Assembly (NCBI RefSeq): GCF_963576675.1
Contig: NC_088915.1
Location: forward strand, 6,825,001-6,889,000
Source of the DNA: Euphorbia lathyris
Taxonomy: Eukaryota > Streptophyta > Magnoliopsida > Malpighiales > Euphorbiaceae
Reading direction: 5' to 3'
Length of the DNA: 64,000 nt
Below the pieces are notes generated by a model. The model worked only from the letters and a program-made list of their open reading frames with translations, was not told the DNA's origin and ran no database searches. A program made the translations under genes and the position numbers. Positions 10,071 through 22,068 of this stretch are shown here, one piece after another; the first letter of the stretch is position 1, and every line of letters starts with the position of its first letter.

Positions 10071-10544
10071 CCAAGAGAGAGAAATAGAACTGGATGAAGC
10101 AAAGGCGAAGAGATCAGGAAACGATTTTAATGGAGGATGGCGACAATAATTTTGGTGCTAAACCATTTTTTTTATTTAATTTTTAATTCTTTTATAAATT
10201 TAAAATTATGTATGTTTCGAATTGAAGAGCATAGTTAATAATTGGAGGGTTGTCATAGAATAAAAAATTTATTAAGTCTTATTTTATTCTATACGAGTTT
10301 ATTAGAGATTGAGAAAAATATGGTAGTGGATATGACGGAATGAAGTAAGAGAATTTTATGTCACTGACACGACTTGTGACCTGTTTGGTCCAGCTGTTAG
10401 CTGTTTGCAGTTGCAGAAATCTGTTAGCTATTAATTATTAGCTGTTTAATTATTAATGTTTGGTAAAATTATATTGAACTGTTGTTCGGATTTAAAATGT
10501 CTAATGTGAACATGTTTTAAATTAATCAACGAATAAATTATAAA
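10071..10544. repeat. Duplicated 3' flank of UBL1
   Basis: The stretch to about 10260 (TTTTAATGGAG, GTGCTAAACC, TATGTTTCGAATTGAAGAGC) recurs after all UBL genes. 10250-10545 matches 25590-25760 and 26110-26270 of unit 3. Part of it (10380-10480) is a decayed CTGTTTGG / AGCTGTTAGC mini-element. No gene seen. Confidence 0.6.
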
Positions 10545-10593
10545 GGGGAAAATGTGAAAAAATACCCAAAACATTTACAATTAGGAATCATTT

Positions 10594-12061
10594 GCTTATG
10601 AAGCTTCTCTGGAGAATGTGGCAATGCCCCTCCTCTCTTTGGGTTCGTCTGCTCTGTGGTAAGTACCGAAGAGATAAAAATTTTGGAGGCCCTAAGGAGA
10701 GAGTTGTCAACTGTTCCTTCCTCTGGAAAGGGCTTAGTGCTGTGTTTGCCGAGTTCTGCTCAGGGGTTGGCCTTGAGGTGGGTAATGGCAAGTCCATCAG
10801 TTTCTGGAATGATATCTGGGTTGGAGATAAACCGCTTTTAGAAGTTTGTAGCCTCCCCCCGCCTATGTCTTTCCGCAATTGGAGGATTGTTGATGTGGTT
10901 GACTCTGAAGGAGACTGGATTTGGTCGAAATTTGAAACCTTCCTTAGTCTGGATACTCTCCTTAGAATTAGGGGAGTGAAGATTAGCAATCATGAGGATG
11001 ACAAGGATAGGCATTGCTGGGCTCTGTCCAGAAATGGAGTTTATTCGTGCAAATCGGCCTTTGAAGCTTTCACCCTCAACAGGTCCGACTCTCTCTCTTT
11101 TTCTTGGAAGGCCATTTGGACCCTTAAAGTTCCTTACCGTATTAGGAGCTTTCTGTGGTTGGGAGTTAAGGACAGGTTGCTTACGAATTCGGATAGGCAC
11201 AGACGGCATTTGGTGGACTCGGGAGCTTGCAGTAGATGCAGAGGCCATGAGGAAACTGTTTGCCATGCTCTTAGGGACTGCTCTAAGAGTAAAGAGGTTT
11301 GGAAGGAGATTCTCCCTCCCCATATTCTTCCTTCCTTCCTTTCCCATGCTGCGCATGACTAGTTCTCTGATGGGGTTTGTGGGAAACTTTTGACTAACTT
11401 GGAGCATGGTGACATTTTCTTTGCGATCATCTGTCACCAAATTTGGAAGTGGAGGAACGAGGAGCTTTTTGGTGTTAAAAAGATGTTTATTCCTAACTTA
11501 CCTGAGTTCTTCTCGAAAAAACTCTCTGTTATTACTGAGAGCTATAAAGGGGATTCCCTTGCTAGATCCACCCAGAGTAGAGATGTCCACCTTGTCAGTT
11601 GGAGCAGGCCTAATGATGGGGTGGTTAAATTGAATACGGATGGCTCCTGCCTCAATAATGAAAAGATTGTTGCCGGTGGGGTTCTCAGAGATTCGGGGGG
11701 CGCCTGGCTGTCTGGGTTTACCCAGAATCTGGGGATGGGCTCCTCCTTTTCTGCTGAGCTTTGGGGTATTCTCTCTGGCATCAAGCTTGCCAAAAATCTG
11801 GGTGTAAGGAGGTTAGCTGTGGAGTCCAATAACTTGGAAGCCATCAACATGATTTTTGAGAATCATGCTATTTGTTTCAGTAGCCGTAATCTTATTAAAG
11901 CGATCAAACGGATTTCCTCGTCCTTTGAGTCCTTAAGTTTCAGCCACATCTTCCGAGAGCAAAACAGGGTTGCGGATCGCTTGGCGGCAGCTGAGCATGA
12001 GGGGATGCTTGGTGTTTCTACCCTTTCTGTTCCTCCTACCTTTTTTCTTCTCTTCTGTTAG
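10594..12061 (+). pseudogene. LINE ORF2 C-terminal part: zinc-binding domain and RNase H
   Basis: One frame with a single in-frame TAG at 11360-11362 (a W in relatives of this family). The first part carries the RVT-associated zinc domain (W-x-L-x-x-x-G-x-Y-S, V-P-Y-R-I-R-S-F-L-W, then C-x2-C...H-x4-C, about 11010-11290). The second is a plant LINE RNase H with NTDGSC, AELWGI, ESNN and ADRLA; the third acidic position is N instead of D, so it may be inactive. The start is a truncation point, not a real start codon. Confidence 0.85.
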
Positions 12062-12150
12062 AGGATATGATTGGGGTTAGCTTTCCTAGGCTGATCCCAG
12101 GTTAGGTGTTTTGTTGTTGTGTTTTCCTTTCCTGTTTCTACCAAAAAAAA
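10594..12150 (+). mobile_element. 5'-truncated L1-type LINE
   Basis: Carries only the last part of ORF2 and ends TTTCTACC followed by an A-run. It is bordered by an 11-base duplication AGGAATCATTT (10583-10593 and 12151-12161). The unit-3 copy near 25800 shows the uninterrupted site, proving the boundaries. It lacks the endonuclease and reverse transcriptase and is dead on arrival. Confidence 0.9.
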
Positions 12151-12630
12151 AGGAATCATTTTACTCTTAACGTCTAAAATTGTGCAATTTTACTCATAAC
12201 GCTCGTAGCTAAAAGCAATTTTACCCCTAACATTGACAAGTTGGATCAATTTCAGATATTATTAGAAAATATAGATATTTTATTTTTTATTCTACAACAA
12301 TTGCACATCTCAATAGTTCCAAAAAGAGATTTCATTTTTTTTTGTCCAAAGTGTACAAAAGATAATATATATTTTTTGATTTTCTTAAAAGAAATCACGT
12401 CTAATCATATGTTTGTGATTTGTTACTAAAATGATAAAATGGTGCACATGTGAAGTGTATATGACAATATTCATAACCAAGAAGACAGTTTCAAAATACT
12501 ATTTCTCAAATTCACCCAGTTTGTCAATGTTAGAGGTAAAATATATAATTACACCATTTTAAAAATTAAGGGTAAAATTGCTCCTAGCTATAAATATTAA
12601 GGGTATTTTTGCACTTTATCCTATTATAAA

Positions 12631-13081
12631 ATAAAAAACGTGTTACACATATTAATAAAAATAATCTATATAAAAAATAAAAAATTTATTGAACGCAGCA
12701 AAATCTTATTCTTCCGGTTATTATGTTGTAGACATATAAATAATGTTAAAGAATAAATATATTTTGTAGAAATAAGAAAGATAATTTTGCCAATAACAAA
12801 TAACTACAAACAGTTGCTTATGAAAAACTCCAAAACACTGCAGTTTCTAGAGAAAATGTTAAACGCTGCGGTTATATAAACCTAATCAAACACTATAGTT
12901 TCTGCAGTTTGGAGTAAAACGCTAAAAGCTCATCCGAAAAGTTGAAACAAACACCCTATTGATTTCACGGTTTCGTATGACAGTTCATGTTAGCCGATCC
13001 TGAATCATTTCGAGACTAAGGCTTTATTGTTGTTGTTATAGTGGGTCCAGAAATTAGCCAAAATGAAACAAATTTAGTCTT
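12631..13081. other. Duplicated unit DNA, no gene
   Basis: AT-rich. The last part (12960-13081) is nearly the same as 26270-26380 in unit 3, which is the empty site of the CRM-like insertion. No coding potential seen. Confidence 0.6.
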
Positions 13082-13086
13082 TCATA

Positions 13087-13577
13087 TGATACAGATTGAA
13101 AGCGATAAATGAAGGTTTTAATCGTAAACCAACAAAGAGGTTCTTCTCTAGCTAAACTAGAAGGAGTGAATCCCAATATAACAAGGTATAAACCTTTGGT
13201 TCTCAAAGAGAATGATTTTGGATTGATAAAAAGTTGCCTCATCCTTACAAAATGGGGTTTAAATACATCCCCCTAATGATAACAAAAGGACAAGGACTAC
13301 CCCTACTAGGGTTACAATAAGGTTATCAACAAAAGGGTAAAATAGGTAATACGCCCCGGCAATCAGTACAAAGGTACATGTACGGAGTGTCAGGGTTGTT
13401 AGTGAATCCCTTCGGGAGGAAGTAAACCTGTAGATCCGCCCAGGAGTAGTTTGAGGATCCTCCCTCTCGTACGCCCCAGTGATCCGCCAACTCTAGTGCC
13501 CCCCTACGATCCGCCAGGATGCGTCTAGGATCCGATGCGCCTAGGATCCGCCGGCTCTAGCTAGGATGTCCGCATCA
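13087..13577 (-). repeat. 3' LTR of the CRM-like element
   Basis: 491 bp; plus-strand ends TGATACAGAT...CGCATCA. The inner border carries the polypurine tract. It overlaps the last 37 bases of pol. Rich in GATCCGCC and CTAGGATCC words. Confidence 0.9.
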
Positions 13578-16500
13578 TTCTCTCCTTCTTTGGAAGAGCT
13601 AGACGCTGGTGTATTCTTGTCAAGCTCCAAAGGACCATCCGGCTTCCACGGGCTAAGGTCACGGACGTTGAAAGCTGGTGATATTTTACCAAGCCAATTT
13701 GGCAGCGCGATATGATAAGCATTGGCATTGACCTTCTTGGTGACTTTATAAGGCCCGTATTTCCTGTGTCGAAGCTTACTGCTTGGGGCGCTGGCTAGTC
13801 TTTCTTTGCCCAAATAGACCATAACCCCATCCCCAACTTCAAACTGTAAGTCCCTGCGGTGCTTATCTGCCTTAGCCTTTAACTTCTGGTTTCTCTCCTC
13901 CAGAGTGTGTTTCACCTCTTGGTGCATCTGCACATAGTCTTTGGCCAACTGGGTAGCGGTCGCATTTCCTTTAGGAAGGTGTGCTACATCAAGAGTGTGG
14001 TTTGGAATCTTCGTATATACCACCTCAAACGGGGATTTCCCGATGACCGAATGTACCGATCCGTTGTAGGCGAACTCAGCTTGGGCTAAAACCACGTCCC
14101 ACATCCTGGGCTTGTCCTTACATTTGCTGCGCAGTAAGTTCCCCACTGTTCGGTTGACCACCTCTGTCTGCCCGTCTGTCTGAGGGTGGGCGGTGGTACT
14201 AAACTTCAGAGACGTATCAAAAAGAGTCCACAACGTCCGCCAAAAATGACTTAGGAACTTCGTATCTCGATCTGATACAATACTCTTCGGTACGCCATGT
14301 AACCTGACTATTTCTTTGAAGAATAGCTTGGCAATTGCGGAGGCATCGTTGGTCTTCCGGCATGGTATGAAATGCGCCATTTTTGAAAACCTGTCAACCA
14401 CGACAAAGATGGAATCCACGCCTCTTTGAGTTTTGGGTAGTCCTAGGATAAAATCCATGGATAGATCCTCCCATATAGTTTCCGGCACGGGCAGGGGTAG
14501 ATGCAAGCCGGCGTTTGTCGGGTGTCCTTTGGCGGTCTGGCAGATATAGCATCGTTCCACTAAGTAGGCTACGTCTCTTCTCATCTTAGGCCAAAAATAA
14601 CGGGAACTCACTGCTTCATATATTTTGTCCCGCCCAAAATGTCCTCCCAGACATCCGCCATGGAGATCCCGCACCACCTTCTCACGGATGGAAGTGCATG
14701 GTAAACAAAGTTGGTTTTCCCTCATAAGATACTCATCCATCAAGTGATACGCCCCATCTCTATGCTGGTGCTGGCACTTTTCCCAAATACCGCCAAAATC
14801 TGGATCCGCCCTGTATTCTTCCCGGATGTGTTCAAAACACTCGACCTCCAGGTTTACTGTCTTTAGTAGTGACACCCTTCTGCTTAGGGCATCCGCCACC
14901 TTGTTCTGTTTTCCAGCCTTATGGACAAGTTTATAGGGGAACTTATCTATGAAGGCGGACCATCGGGCGTGCATGGAGCTTCGAAGTTGCTTCTGACTCC
15001 CCAGATACTTGAGGGCTTGGTGGTCAGTGTAGAGGATGAATTCCTTCCCCACCAAGTAATTCTCCCATACTTTTAACGCCCTAACTACAGCATAAAATTC
15101 CTGATCATACGTGGCCCACTTTTGCCTTGCCTCACAGAGCTTTTCACTGAAATACGCGATGGGCCTCTTTTCTTGCATCAAGACACCACCAATCCCAACT
15201 CCACTGGCATCACACTCAACTTCGAACAGTTTATCAAAATTTGGATACGCCAGCACGGGCGTTGTACTCAACTTTTCCTTGATCAGGGCGAAGCTCTCCT
15301 CTTGGGCATCCGCCCACTCGAACCCCCTTCCCTTCTTCAAACATTCCGTCAATGGGGCGACTATGGAACTGAAGTTTTTAATGAATCGCCGATAAAAGGT
15401 TGCTAGCCCATGAAAACTCCTGATGTCCCCCACGATCCTCGGAGTAGGCCATTCTCGGATAGCTCTTACCTTCTCCCCATCAACTTGGACCCCATCGCCA
15501 CTGACCACGAACCCAAGGAAAACCAGGCTCTCCATGACAAAATCACACTTCTTAGTGTTGGCATATAGCTGGTGTTTCCTTAACAGGTCAAATACTGTCC
15601 GCAAGTGCTCCACATGTTCTGCCAATGTCTGGCTATGAATCAGAATATCATCAAAATACACAACTACAAATTTGCCAATTACCGGGCGGAGCACCTGATT
15701 CATCAGCCTCATAAATGTACTGGGGGCGTTAGTCATCCCGAATGGCATTACTAACCACTCATACAATCCATCTCTGGTCTTGAAAGCAGTCTTCCACTCA
15801 TCCCCAACCCGAACCCTTATTTGATGATAGCCACTCCTAAGGTCAATCTTGGAGAAGACTTTGGATCCGCCAAGCTGATCCAGCATATCATCCAACCTTG
15901 GGATTAGGAACTTGTACTTGATGGTGATCTTGTTAATGGCCCTGCTGTCAACACACATCCGCCAAGACCCATCCTTCTTGGGTGTAAATAAAGCTGGAAC
16001 GGCGCAAGGACTCATGCTCTCCCTAACGTATCCCATCTTGATGAGTTCCTGCACTTTCTGTCTCATGATGTCATTCTCCTTTGGACTCATTCGATAATGT
16101 GGGAGGCTTGGTAAACTAGCCCCAGGCACAAGATCGATATGATGTTAGATGTCCCTCAAAGGTGTTAACCCACTTGGCAGCCCTTCAGCGAACAGATCTT
16201 GATATTCGCCAAGTAGGCGGGTCACTTCATTCGGCGTCTCCCTTTCGCCCCTTTGGGATGATTCGTGATTCGCCTTCACCATTACAACATACACCATCTG
16301 GCTCTCCTCACATTCGCTAACGAACGATTTGTGTGTGGGGCAGACAACCAAGGTAGACTTCTCATCAGCCTTTGGTTCTCTCATCATTGGCATAAGTACG
16401 AACTTCACCCCATCCTTCATAAATCTGTAAGTGTTCCTTCTTCCGGCATGGATGGCGTCATTATCAAATTGCCATGGTCTGCCCAATAATAGGTGGCAGG

Positions 16501-18193
16501 CATCCATATCGACATCGTCACAACATACTTCATCCCTATACTCACCGATCTCAATAGGGACCTTACACTTCTGGGTCACTCTGAGCTCACCCACATCCTT
16601 GATCCATCCAACTCTGTAGGGGCCAGGATGCGCCTCCGCCAACAACCCGAATTTCTGAACGGCGTTGCTGCTCACAATGTTCTCTTGGCTACCACTATCA
16701 ATTATTACGTTGCATCACCCACTGTTCACAAGACAGCGAGTCCTGAATAGTTGGTGCCTCTGATCGCCCTCTACCCGGCTGGAGACTAATAACCGCCGTA
16801 TCACATGAATGGCGTGTCTTTCCTCATCCGCCTCGTCATCGTATTCCCCTAGGGGTTCACAAAACACTTCATCCCCATCTTCATAATCATCTTCATATCT
16901 TTCCACCATGTTGGCGCTCTTCCGCCTAGGACACTCGTTGGACCTATGGCCTGGCTCATTGCACCTGAAACATTTAAAAGGGGTTGGCCTAGCGTATGGG
17001 TTGTTGTTCTTAGGTGGTATGGGTACCTCCTTGTAAGGCCTAGTATCTCCTCCAGATCCTCTTCCAGTGTTGCTGAACTTGGCCCCACTGGCACTCGCCA
17101 CCTGTTTGCCTTTGTCATAGGACTTCATATTGCCTCCTCCTCCAGGCGTACACTCAGCAGTGGCGGATCTCCTGGATCTCCCGGATCTCCCGGTTAGTTG
17201 GGATTCAGCCTTGAGGGCTAAATTCCTGGCATCTTGTACCTGAACCACCATCTGTGTGCCAATACGATCCTGGATGTTGTATCTCAACCCTTCTAGATAC
17301 CTAGAGGTCTTTTGGCTTTCAGTTTCTGACAAGTTGGCCCTTGCCGAAAGCCTCAAGAACTCTGAGGTATATTCATGGACACTTCGGGTCCCTTGAGAGC
17401 ATCCCCTATAGGAGCTGTAAATATACTACTCATAATCCGGCGGTAAGAACCGCTCCCTCAACATCACCTTCATCTGTAGCCAAGATCTAATCGGATCTCT
17501 GCCCCTTCTTCTTCTTTCTTCCCTCAACTCATCCCACCAAACTGATGCGCCACCCTTCAAGTGATACGCCACCAGCCTCACTTTCCTCTCATCAGGAATC
17601 CCAGCATACTCAAAGAAACGCTCAACTTCCGATAACCAGTCTAAGAATCCCTCTATATCCAGTTCGCCTCCAAAAGATGGTAAGTCTATTTTTAGCTTAA
17701 AGGCATCATCTCTGTCAAAGTTTCCTAGATCTAGGTTTGTCCTAGCAACGTCCACACGTCTGTTGTCAACCGGACCAACATCCCTCATAGTCCGAAAGGC
17801 ACCATCATCCCCAATATCTTCAAAGTCATCACTATCACTATCAGCATTATGAACAAGAACAAAGTTGGATCTCCTTACCTCAGGATCCCTAGGACCCATT
17901 CGTGGAAGTTGGACATTTGCCAATGGCAGTCTGGGTGGTGTGGGTTGCCTTTGGGGCCGTTGTTCAAGGACTCCTTCCTTCCTCTGGTCTGACTCTCCGG
18001 CGGCTGGTCTAATCAAGGCACGGACCTCCAGTTTGAAGTTTTCCAGGGTAGTGGATAACTCCTGGAACCGTTGGTCAGTTTGCTTCTACCGCTCGATGCT
18101 GGCTTGGATTTGTTCCGCGAGGTGCTCTCTCAGCTCCTCATATCTCCGGTCGCTGGCATCCATGGAATCTTGCGGTTGTCGAGGTTGAACCAT
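13541..18193 (-). pseudogene. gag-pol polyprotein of the CRM-like element with four in-frame stops
   Basis: A single frame of 1551 codons from the ATG at 18193 to the stop at 13541, with no frameshift but four stops: TAG 18088-18086, TAG 17428-17426, TGA 16717-16715 and TAA 16147-16145. Three of them sit where relatives of this family have glutamine (CAG/CAA), so single C-to-T changes explain them. Domains: gag (about 17900-17200), zinc knuckle C-x2-C-x4-H-x4-C (near 16965), protease IIDSGS (16700), RT with YFDD (residues 158-161 counted from 16129), RNase H with DASG and YTDH, integrase with H-x-H finger, MDF, SDRD and QTDGQTE motifs. It ends in a Ser/Glu-rich tail encoded partly by the LTR. 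Apart from the stops the domains look sound. Confidence 0.9.
13578..13592 (-). other. Polypurine tract of the CRM-like element
   Basis: AAAGAAGGAGAGAA on the minus strand directly before the 3' LTR; primer for plus-strand DNA synthesis. Confidence 0.75.
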
Positions 18194-18224
18194 TGCCAAA
18201 AGAAGTTTCGGGTCAGGAAACGAT

Positions 18225-18238
18225 CGGCTCTGATACCA
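18225..18238 (-). other. Primer-binding site (initiator Met tRNA) of the CRM-like element
   Basis: TGGTATCAGAGCCG on the minus strand, two bases after the 5' LTR end; complementary to the 3' end of plant initiator methionine tRNA. Confidence 0.85.
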
Positions 18239-18240
18239 AC

Positions 18241-18731
18241 TGATACAGATTGAAAGCGATAAATGAAGGTTTTAATCATAAACCAACAAAGAGGTTCTTC
18301 TCTAGCTAAACTAGAAGGAGTGAATCCCAATATAACAAGGTATAAACCTTTGGTTCTCAAAGAGAATGATTTTGGATTGATAAAAAGTTGCCTCATCCTT
18401 ACAAAATGGGGTTTAAATACATCCCCCTAATGATAACAAAAGGACAAGGACTACCCCTACTAGGGTTACAATAAGGTTATCAACAAAAGGGTAAAATAGG
18501 TAATACGCCCCGACAATCAGTACAAAGGTACAGGTACAGAGTGTCAGGGTTGTTAGTGAATCCCTTCGGGAGGAAGTAAACCTGTAGATCCGTCCAGGAG
18601 TAGTTTGAGGATCCTCCCTCTCGTACGCCCCAGTGATCCGCCAACTCTAGTGCCCCCCTAGGATCCGCCAGGATGCGTCTAGGATCCGATGCGCCTAGGA
18701 TCCGCCGGCTCTAGCTAGGATGTCTGCATCA
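18241..18731 (-). repeat. 5' LTR of the CRM-like element
   Basis: 491 bp, same length as the other LTR. Plus-strand ends TGATACAGAT...CTGCATCA. Followed by the target duplication TCATA. Confidence 0.9.
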
Positions 18732-18736
18732 TCATA

Positions 18737-19369
18737 CACCAACAAAATGTATTGAACTTCACTTACCATCCATATGTTGTCATATCCTGCAAATGCTTTC
18801 TCTTTTCCGTAATGTAGAGCGAATGATTTGTTGCTTTTGAGAGTAAAACACTATCGTGAGACGGAGAGTCTCCAGAGACGGAGAGTAAAACATTCTAATG
18901 GTTGAAGAGTGTTTTCTCACAGGATAACTCCTTAAAGTATTTTAGATCTATTAGTTACTTTCTAAATCCAAATTTCTATTTTTTTTTGGCTTGTTAGGTC
19001 TTTTATAAATCCAAATTTCTAATTTTGTTGGCATGTTAGGCATTTCTAAATCCAAACTTCTAATTTTTTTGGCATGTTAGACCTCTATAAATTCAAATTT
19101 CTAATTTTTTTTAGCCTGGTAGGCTATCTAAAATCAATTTTTTAATTTTTTTTACATGTTCAACCCTCCCTAAATCCAATTTTTTTACATGTTAGGACTA
19201 TAAACGAAATCTAGCTTAATTTTGAGAAATTGTACATTAATATTTAAATTGGTTCTTGACCATTCAAATTATAACACGCATATATAAAAAAAATTAAGTA
19301 AGTTCTATTTAGAAAAAAAAAATTTCCTAAACATACGAGTAAAATTGACCCCTAACCGAGTAATTCTTT
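18737..19369. repeat. Unit 1 DNA with a degenerate tandem repeat
   Basis: 18737-18900 continues the duplicated unit interrupted by the CRM-like element (compare 26380-26580). 18940-19200 is a run of about five imperfect units near 55 bp, each with AAATCCAAATTTCTAATTTT and GGCATGTTAGG-like words; a related run lies at 22360-22500. No gene. Confidence 0.6.
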
Positions 19370-20307
19370 ATTCGCCACTGTTTGGATGGTATGGGACATT
19401 TTGGCCTTGAAGAATTTGCTCCAAATGAACCAGAATAAGGTAAAGCGTTTGTAGGTGGAGCTTGGTGAAGATGTTAACGGATTAACGGAAAAAGATTATA
19501 AGATTTTCTTGCTGGAGGAAAAGGTGAAAAATAATTAGAAAATCTGGAAAATGGATCAACATATTCTGGAGGAGCATCTAATGATCGGGGTTAGGCTATA
19601 TTTATTTTGTTTTCTCCACCATTGGATAGTGATGAACTTTGACAAAGTAAGCTCATCCAATAGTAAAAAAACAAAATAAAATTTACTTTGTCAAATCAAA
19701 GTAAAACAAAGTAAGCTCATCGACTCTTTGCTAAATCTAGTTCTTCCTATCAACTAATTAGTCTTTTAACCTTCTAATTATTACATCTTTCTTTAGGTTG
19801 AATTCTTGACCAAATCTTCTTTGAGAAATTAAAGTACGAACAATATTGTTAAATCCATTGGATTTATTGGGTTAGATACTTTTGTGTTTTTAGGGTAAAT
19901 TCAGTCGACCTTCTAGGATATAGTTACGAAGGCTTAATATATCATTTGATTTTTAAATTTGTCCAAAAAGTTCGATTGACTCTCTGACAAATAAAAATAT
20001 GATAAGATTTTTATTTGAGATTAAAAAAATATTAATTAAGGGTAAAAAATTTATTCAAAAGAGAGAATCAATAAATTGAAAAAACTCCAAAAACCAACTT
20101 TTTTCGAAATTAGCTTCTTTGATCCAATAAATTTTTTTAAATCTCTTCACTAAATACCACTATTAAAAGTTTGATCAGTTAAAACATTTAAAGTGACTCA
20201 AAATTCTAATTTTATTCCAATTTTTTTTTTATTAAACGGGACATAACCCAACCAGGTCCACCTTTTTCTTAGAGGCCACAACAAATATTTGAAAGTATTT
20301 TATATAG
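19370..20307. repeat. Unit 1 DNA matching both sides of the Tork-like insertion in unit 3
   Basis: 19375-19590 matches 27735-27923 and 19720-19940 matches 33050-33285. At 19555 the sequence GAAAATGGATCAACATATTC is the empty site of the copia element at 27929. A small mirror-image MITE (about 19595-19720, with ACTTTGTCAAA and TTTGACAAAGT) related to 38640-38790 is inserted. No gene. Confidence 0.65.
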
Positions 20308-21118
20308 GGTTATGGTCGGTTCGATAAAAGTTTGGTTCGATTTGTAAATAAGCAGTTCGTGAGCACGATTTACTGGCTCGGTTCGTAAACGAGCCGAGCT
20401 TTAACTTATCAAAGCTCGGCTCAAAAGCTCGCGAGCAGGCTCGATTAGAACATTTATAAACAAATGTTAGTTTTGTAGAAACTATATAGTTTTATATTAG
20501 TTCACAAATATCTAAACTTAATATTATTTCATTTACTATTAGATGAGTTCGTTCACAAATATAATAAATTAGTAATAGACGAACTATTTATAAATATCTT
20601 GTTTATTTATTCACAAACTTTGCTTGTGAGTTTGTTTATGTACACAATTAAAGAGCTATTTGCGAGCAAACTTCATAAATATAATTAACGTTTTGCATAC
20701 AAACAATTTATAGTTAGCTAATTTTCTTAATGAACCAAATTTCTTAAAATCAACCGATTCGGGGATTTTTAGAACACCGTCCCAATTTCTTCAGATCGAA
20801 TGGCATAAATCACTTTAAGCAAATCCAAGGATTTGATGTAAAGAGGCAATTGATCACTTTAAAAAAAAATAGAACATTAATAGAATATTTTTAAAGTTAA
20901 AAAGTCCTGTTAACGTTTTGGGACAATTAGTTACAGAAGTTTTTTTTTTTTTTTTTTTTTTTTGCGCTTAAAAACCATATAATATGTTTTATCACTAAAA
21001 CAACTCATTTTCATGCCTTAAATAAATTTACAACCTAAAGTGGTTGTATTTAACTTTTTTTTTTTACCTATAACACCGTGGCAATGGGTGTAATTTACCA
21101 AAAAAATAATAAATAAAT
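20308..21118. repeat. Decayed hAT-like element copy and flank (unit 1)
   Basis: 20310-20710 with GAGCCGAGCT and CTCGGCTC words is related to the better preserved element at 38416-39028. 20720-21060 matches 39170-39480 of unit 4. A run of about 23 T is at 20941-20963. No gene. Confidence 0.55.
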
Positions 21119-21600
21119 GGGTAAATTTCAAATAAAACACCTATGGTTTCACTAATTTTCAGATAAAGGGTGTCAAAACGAGGATTGAGGTTTCGCATTT
21201 TTAATAATGCTATTAAAACCATCTTTAACGACCTGAAAATGAAAATTTTCAAGAATTAAAGTCGTTCAATGTCATATTTTCTATGAAACTACATTTTCGA
21301 TTTTAGAAAATCATCTTTTTTGGAACTTTCTCTCTCTAAAAATTAACTTTCTCTCTCTTTACCAAACATCATCTAAATAATCTCGAAATAAAAAAGTTGA
21401 AGAATTAAAGTTGCTTAGAATATTAGTAGTTCTTAAAATATGTCATTTTTGAAACCGTCAAGAGTGATTTTAATAGTATCAATCGAGAAAATCCTTATTT
21501 TACTAAAATTGAAAACTTCAATCCTCGTTTTGATAAAAAGTAAACCACAATACTTTATTTGAAAATCAGTGAAACACAATGCTTTATTTGAAATTTATCC
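21119..21600. mobile_element. Foldback MITE with nine-base duplication (R5)
   Basis: Ends GGGTAAATTTCAAATAAA and its imperfect mirror image AAATTTATCC. Bordered by TAAATAAAT (21110-21118) and TAAGTAAAT (21601-21609), a nine-base duplication with one mismatch, as in Mutator-type elements. Long terminal inverted arms of more than 90 bp; no coding capacity. Confidence 0.7.
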
Positions 21601-21639
21601 TAAGTAAATATGTAATCCTCTAGTTGAATCCGAGACAAG

Positions 21640-21795
21640 GCGTGGGTGTTGTCTTGTTTTTCAGCCTAGCTCTAATCGGAATCCCAGAAGCTCTTCTTTT
21701 CCGATTCTATAAAAAGCCACTGAAATTTGTTCTTTTAGTAATTACAGCTGAGAAATATATATTCTGTTTTAGCAGAAAATTATAGGGAAGGAACG
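21640..21795 (+). promoter_or_regulatory. UBL2 promoter and leader
   Basis: Copy of the UBL promoter block; TATAAAAAG at 21708-21716, 88 bp before the ATG, and the same leader GCAGAAAATTATAGGGA. Confidence 0.6.
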
Positions 21796-22068
21796 ATGCA
21801 AATATCGGTAAAAATTCCGGCCGAAAAAACCATAAGTGTTGATGTGTCGATGTTAGACAGCATAAGCGATCTGAAGAAGAAGATCGAAGAGAATGAAGGG
21901 ATTCCGGCTGATCATCAACGCCTAATATTTGCTGTCGACAAACTTGAGGATAATCGGACTCTGGTGGACTACAAAATCAAAGACAAATCAACTTTATACC
22001 TCTTGGTAAAGCTCATAACTAGAGACGCTCAAGATGCGGCGTCGTTTGCGGTTTCTCCCCAAAATTGA
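21796..22068 (+). CDS. Ubiquitin-like protein UBL2 without a diglycine end
   Basis: 90 residues, the shortest family member. Distinct changes: M19 and S22 in the first helix region, A46 (as in ubiquitin), N53, and K60 in place of the N60 kept by the others. D48 and D63 replace the two main chain-building lysines of ubiquitin. The tail reads ASFAVSPQN because the T-run before it has three T instead of the four in UBL1 and UBL3, then a TGA created at the AAAATTGA point ends the frame. Intact frame, no intron. It sits between the R5 MITE and the foldback element at 22816. Confidence 0.72.
   Translation: MQISVKIPAEKTISVDVSMLDSISDLKKKIEENEGIPADHQRLIFAVDKLEDNRTLVDYKIKDKSTLYLLVKLITRDAQDAASFAVSPQN

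Larger units (their letters stand above)
10545..12621. mobile_element. R1 MITE split by a LINE
   Basis: Non-autonomous element with inverted ends, bordered by a nine-base duplication with one mismatch: AATTATAAA (10536-10544) and TATTATAAA (12622-12630). Nine-base duplications point to the Mutator superfamily. The LINE at 10594-12150 lies inside it. A relic of the same insertion is present in unit 3 at about 25770, so it predates the duplication of the units. Confidence 0.7.
13087..18731 (-). mobile_element. Complete CRM-like Ty3/gypsy retrotransposon
   Basis: 5645 bp with two 491-bp LTRs and the five-base duplication TCATA on both sides (13082-13086, 18732-18736). The unit-3 sequence CTTTCATACACC (near 26380) is the empty site. 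The LTRs differ at seven positions by my count (about 1.4%), five of them transitions, so the insertion is young. Lineage: no chromodomain after integrase, gag-pol in one frame, and the pol end overlapping the LTR all fit CRM (centromeric) elements; a Reina-type element without chromodomain is the alternative. Confidence 0.88.
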
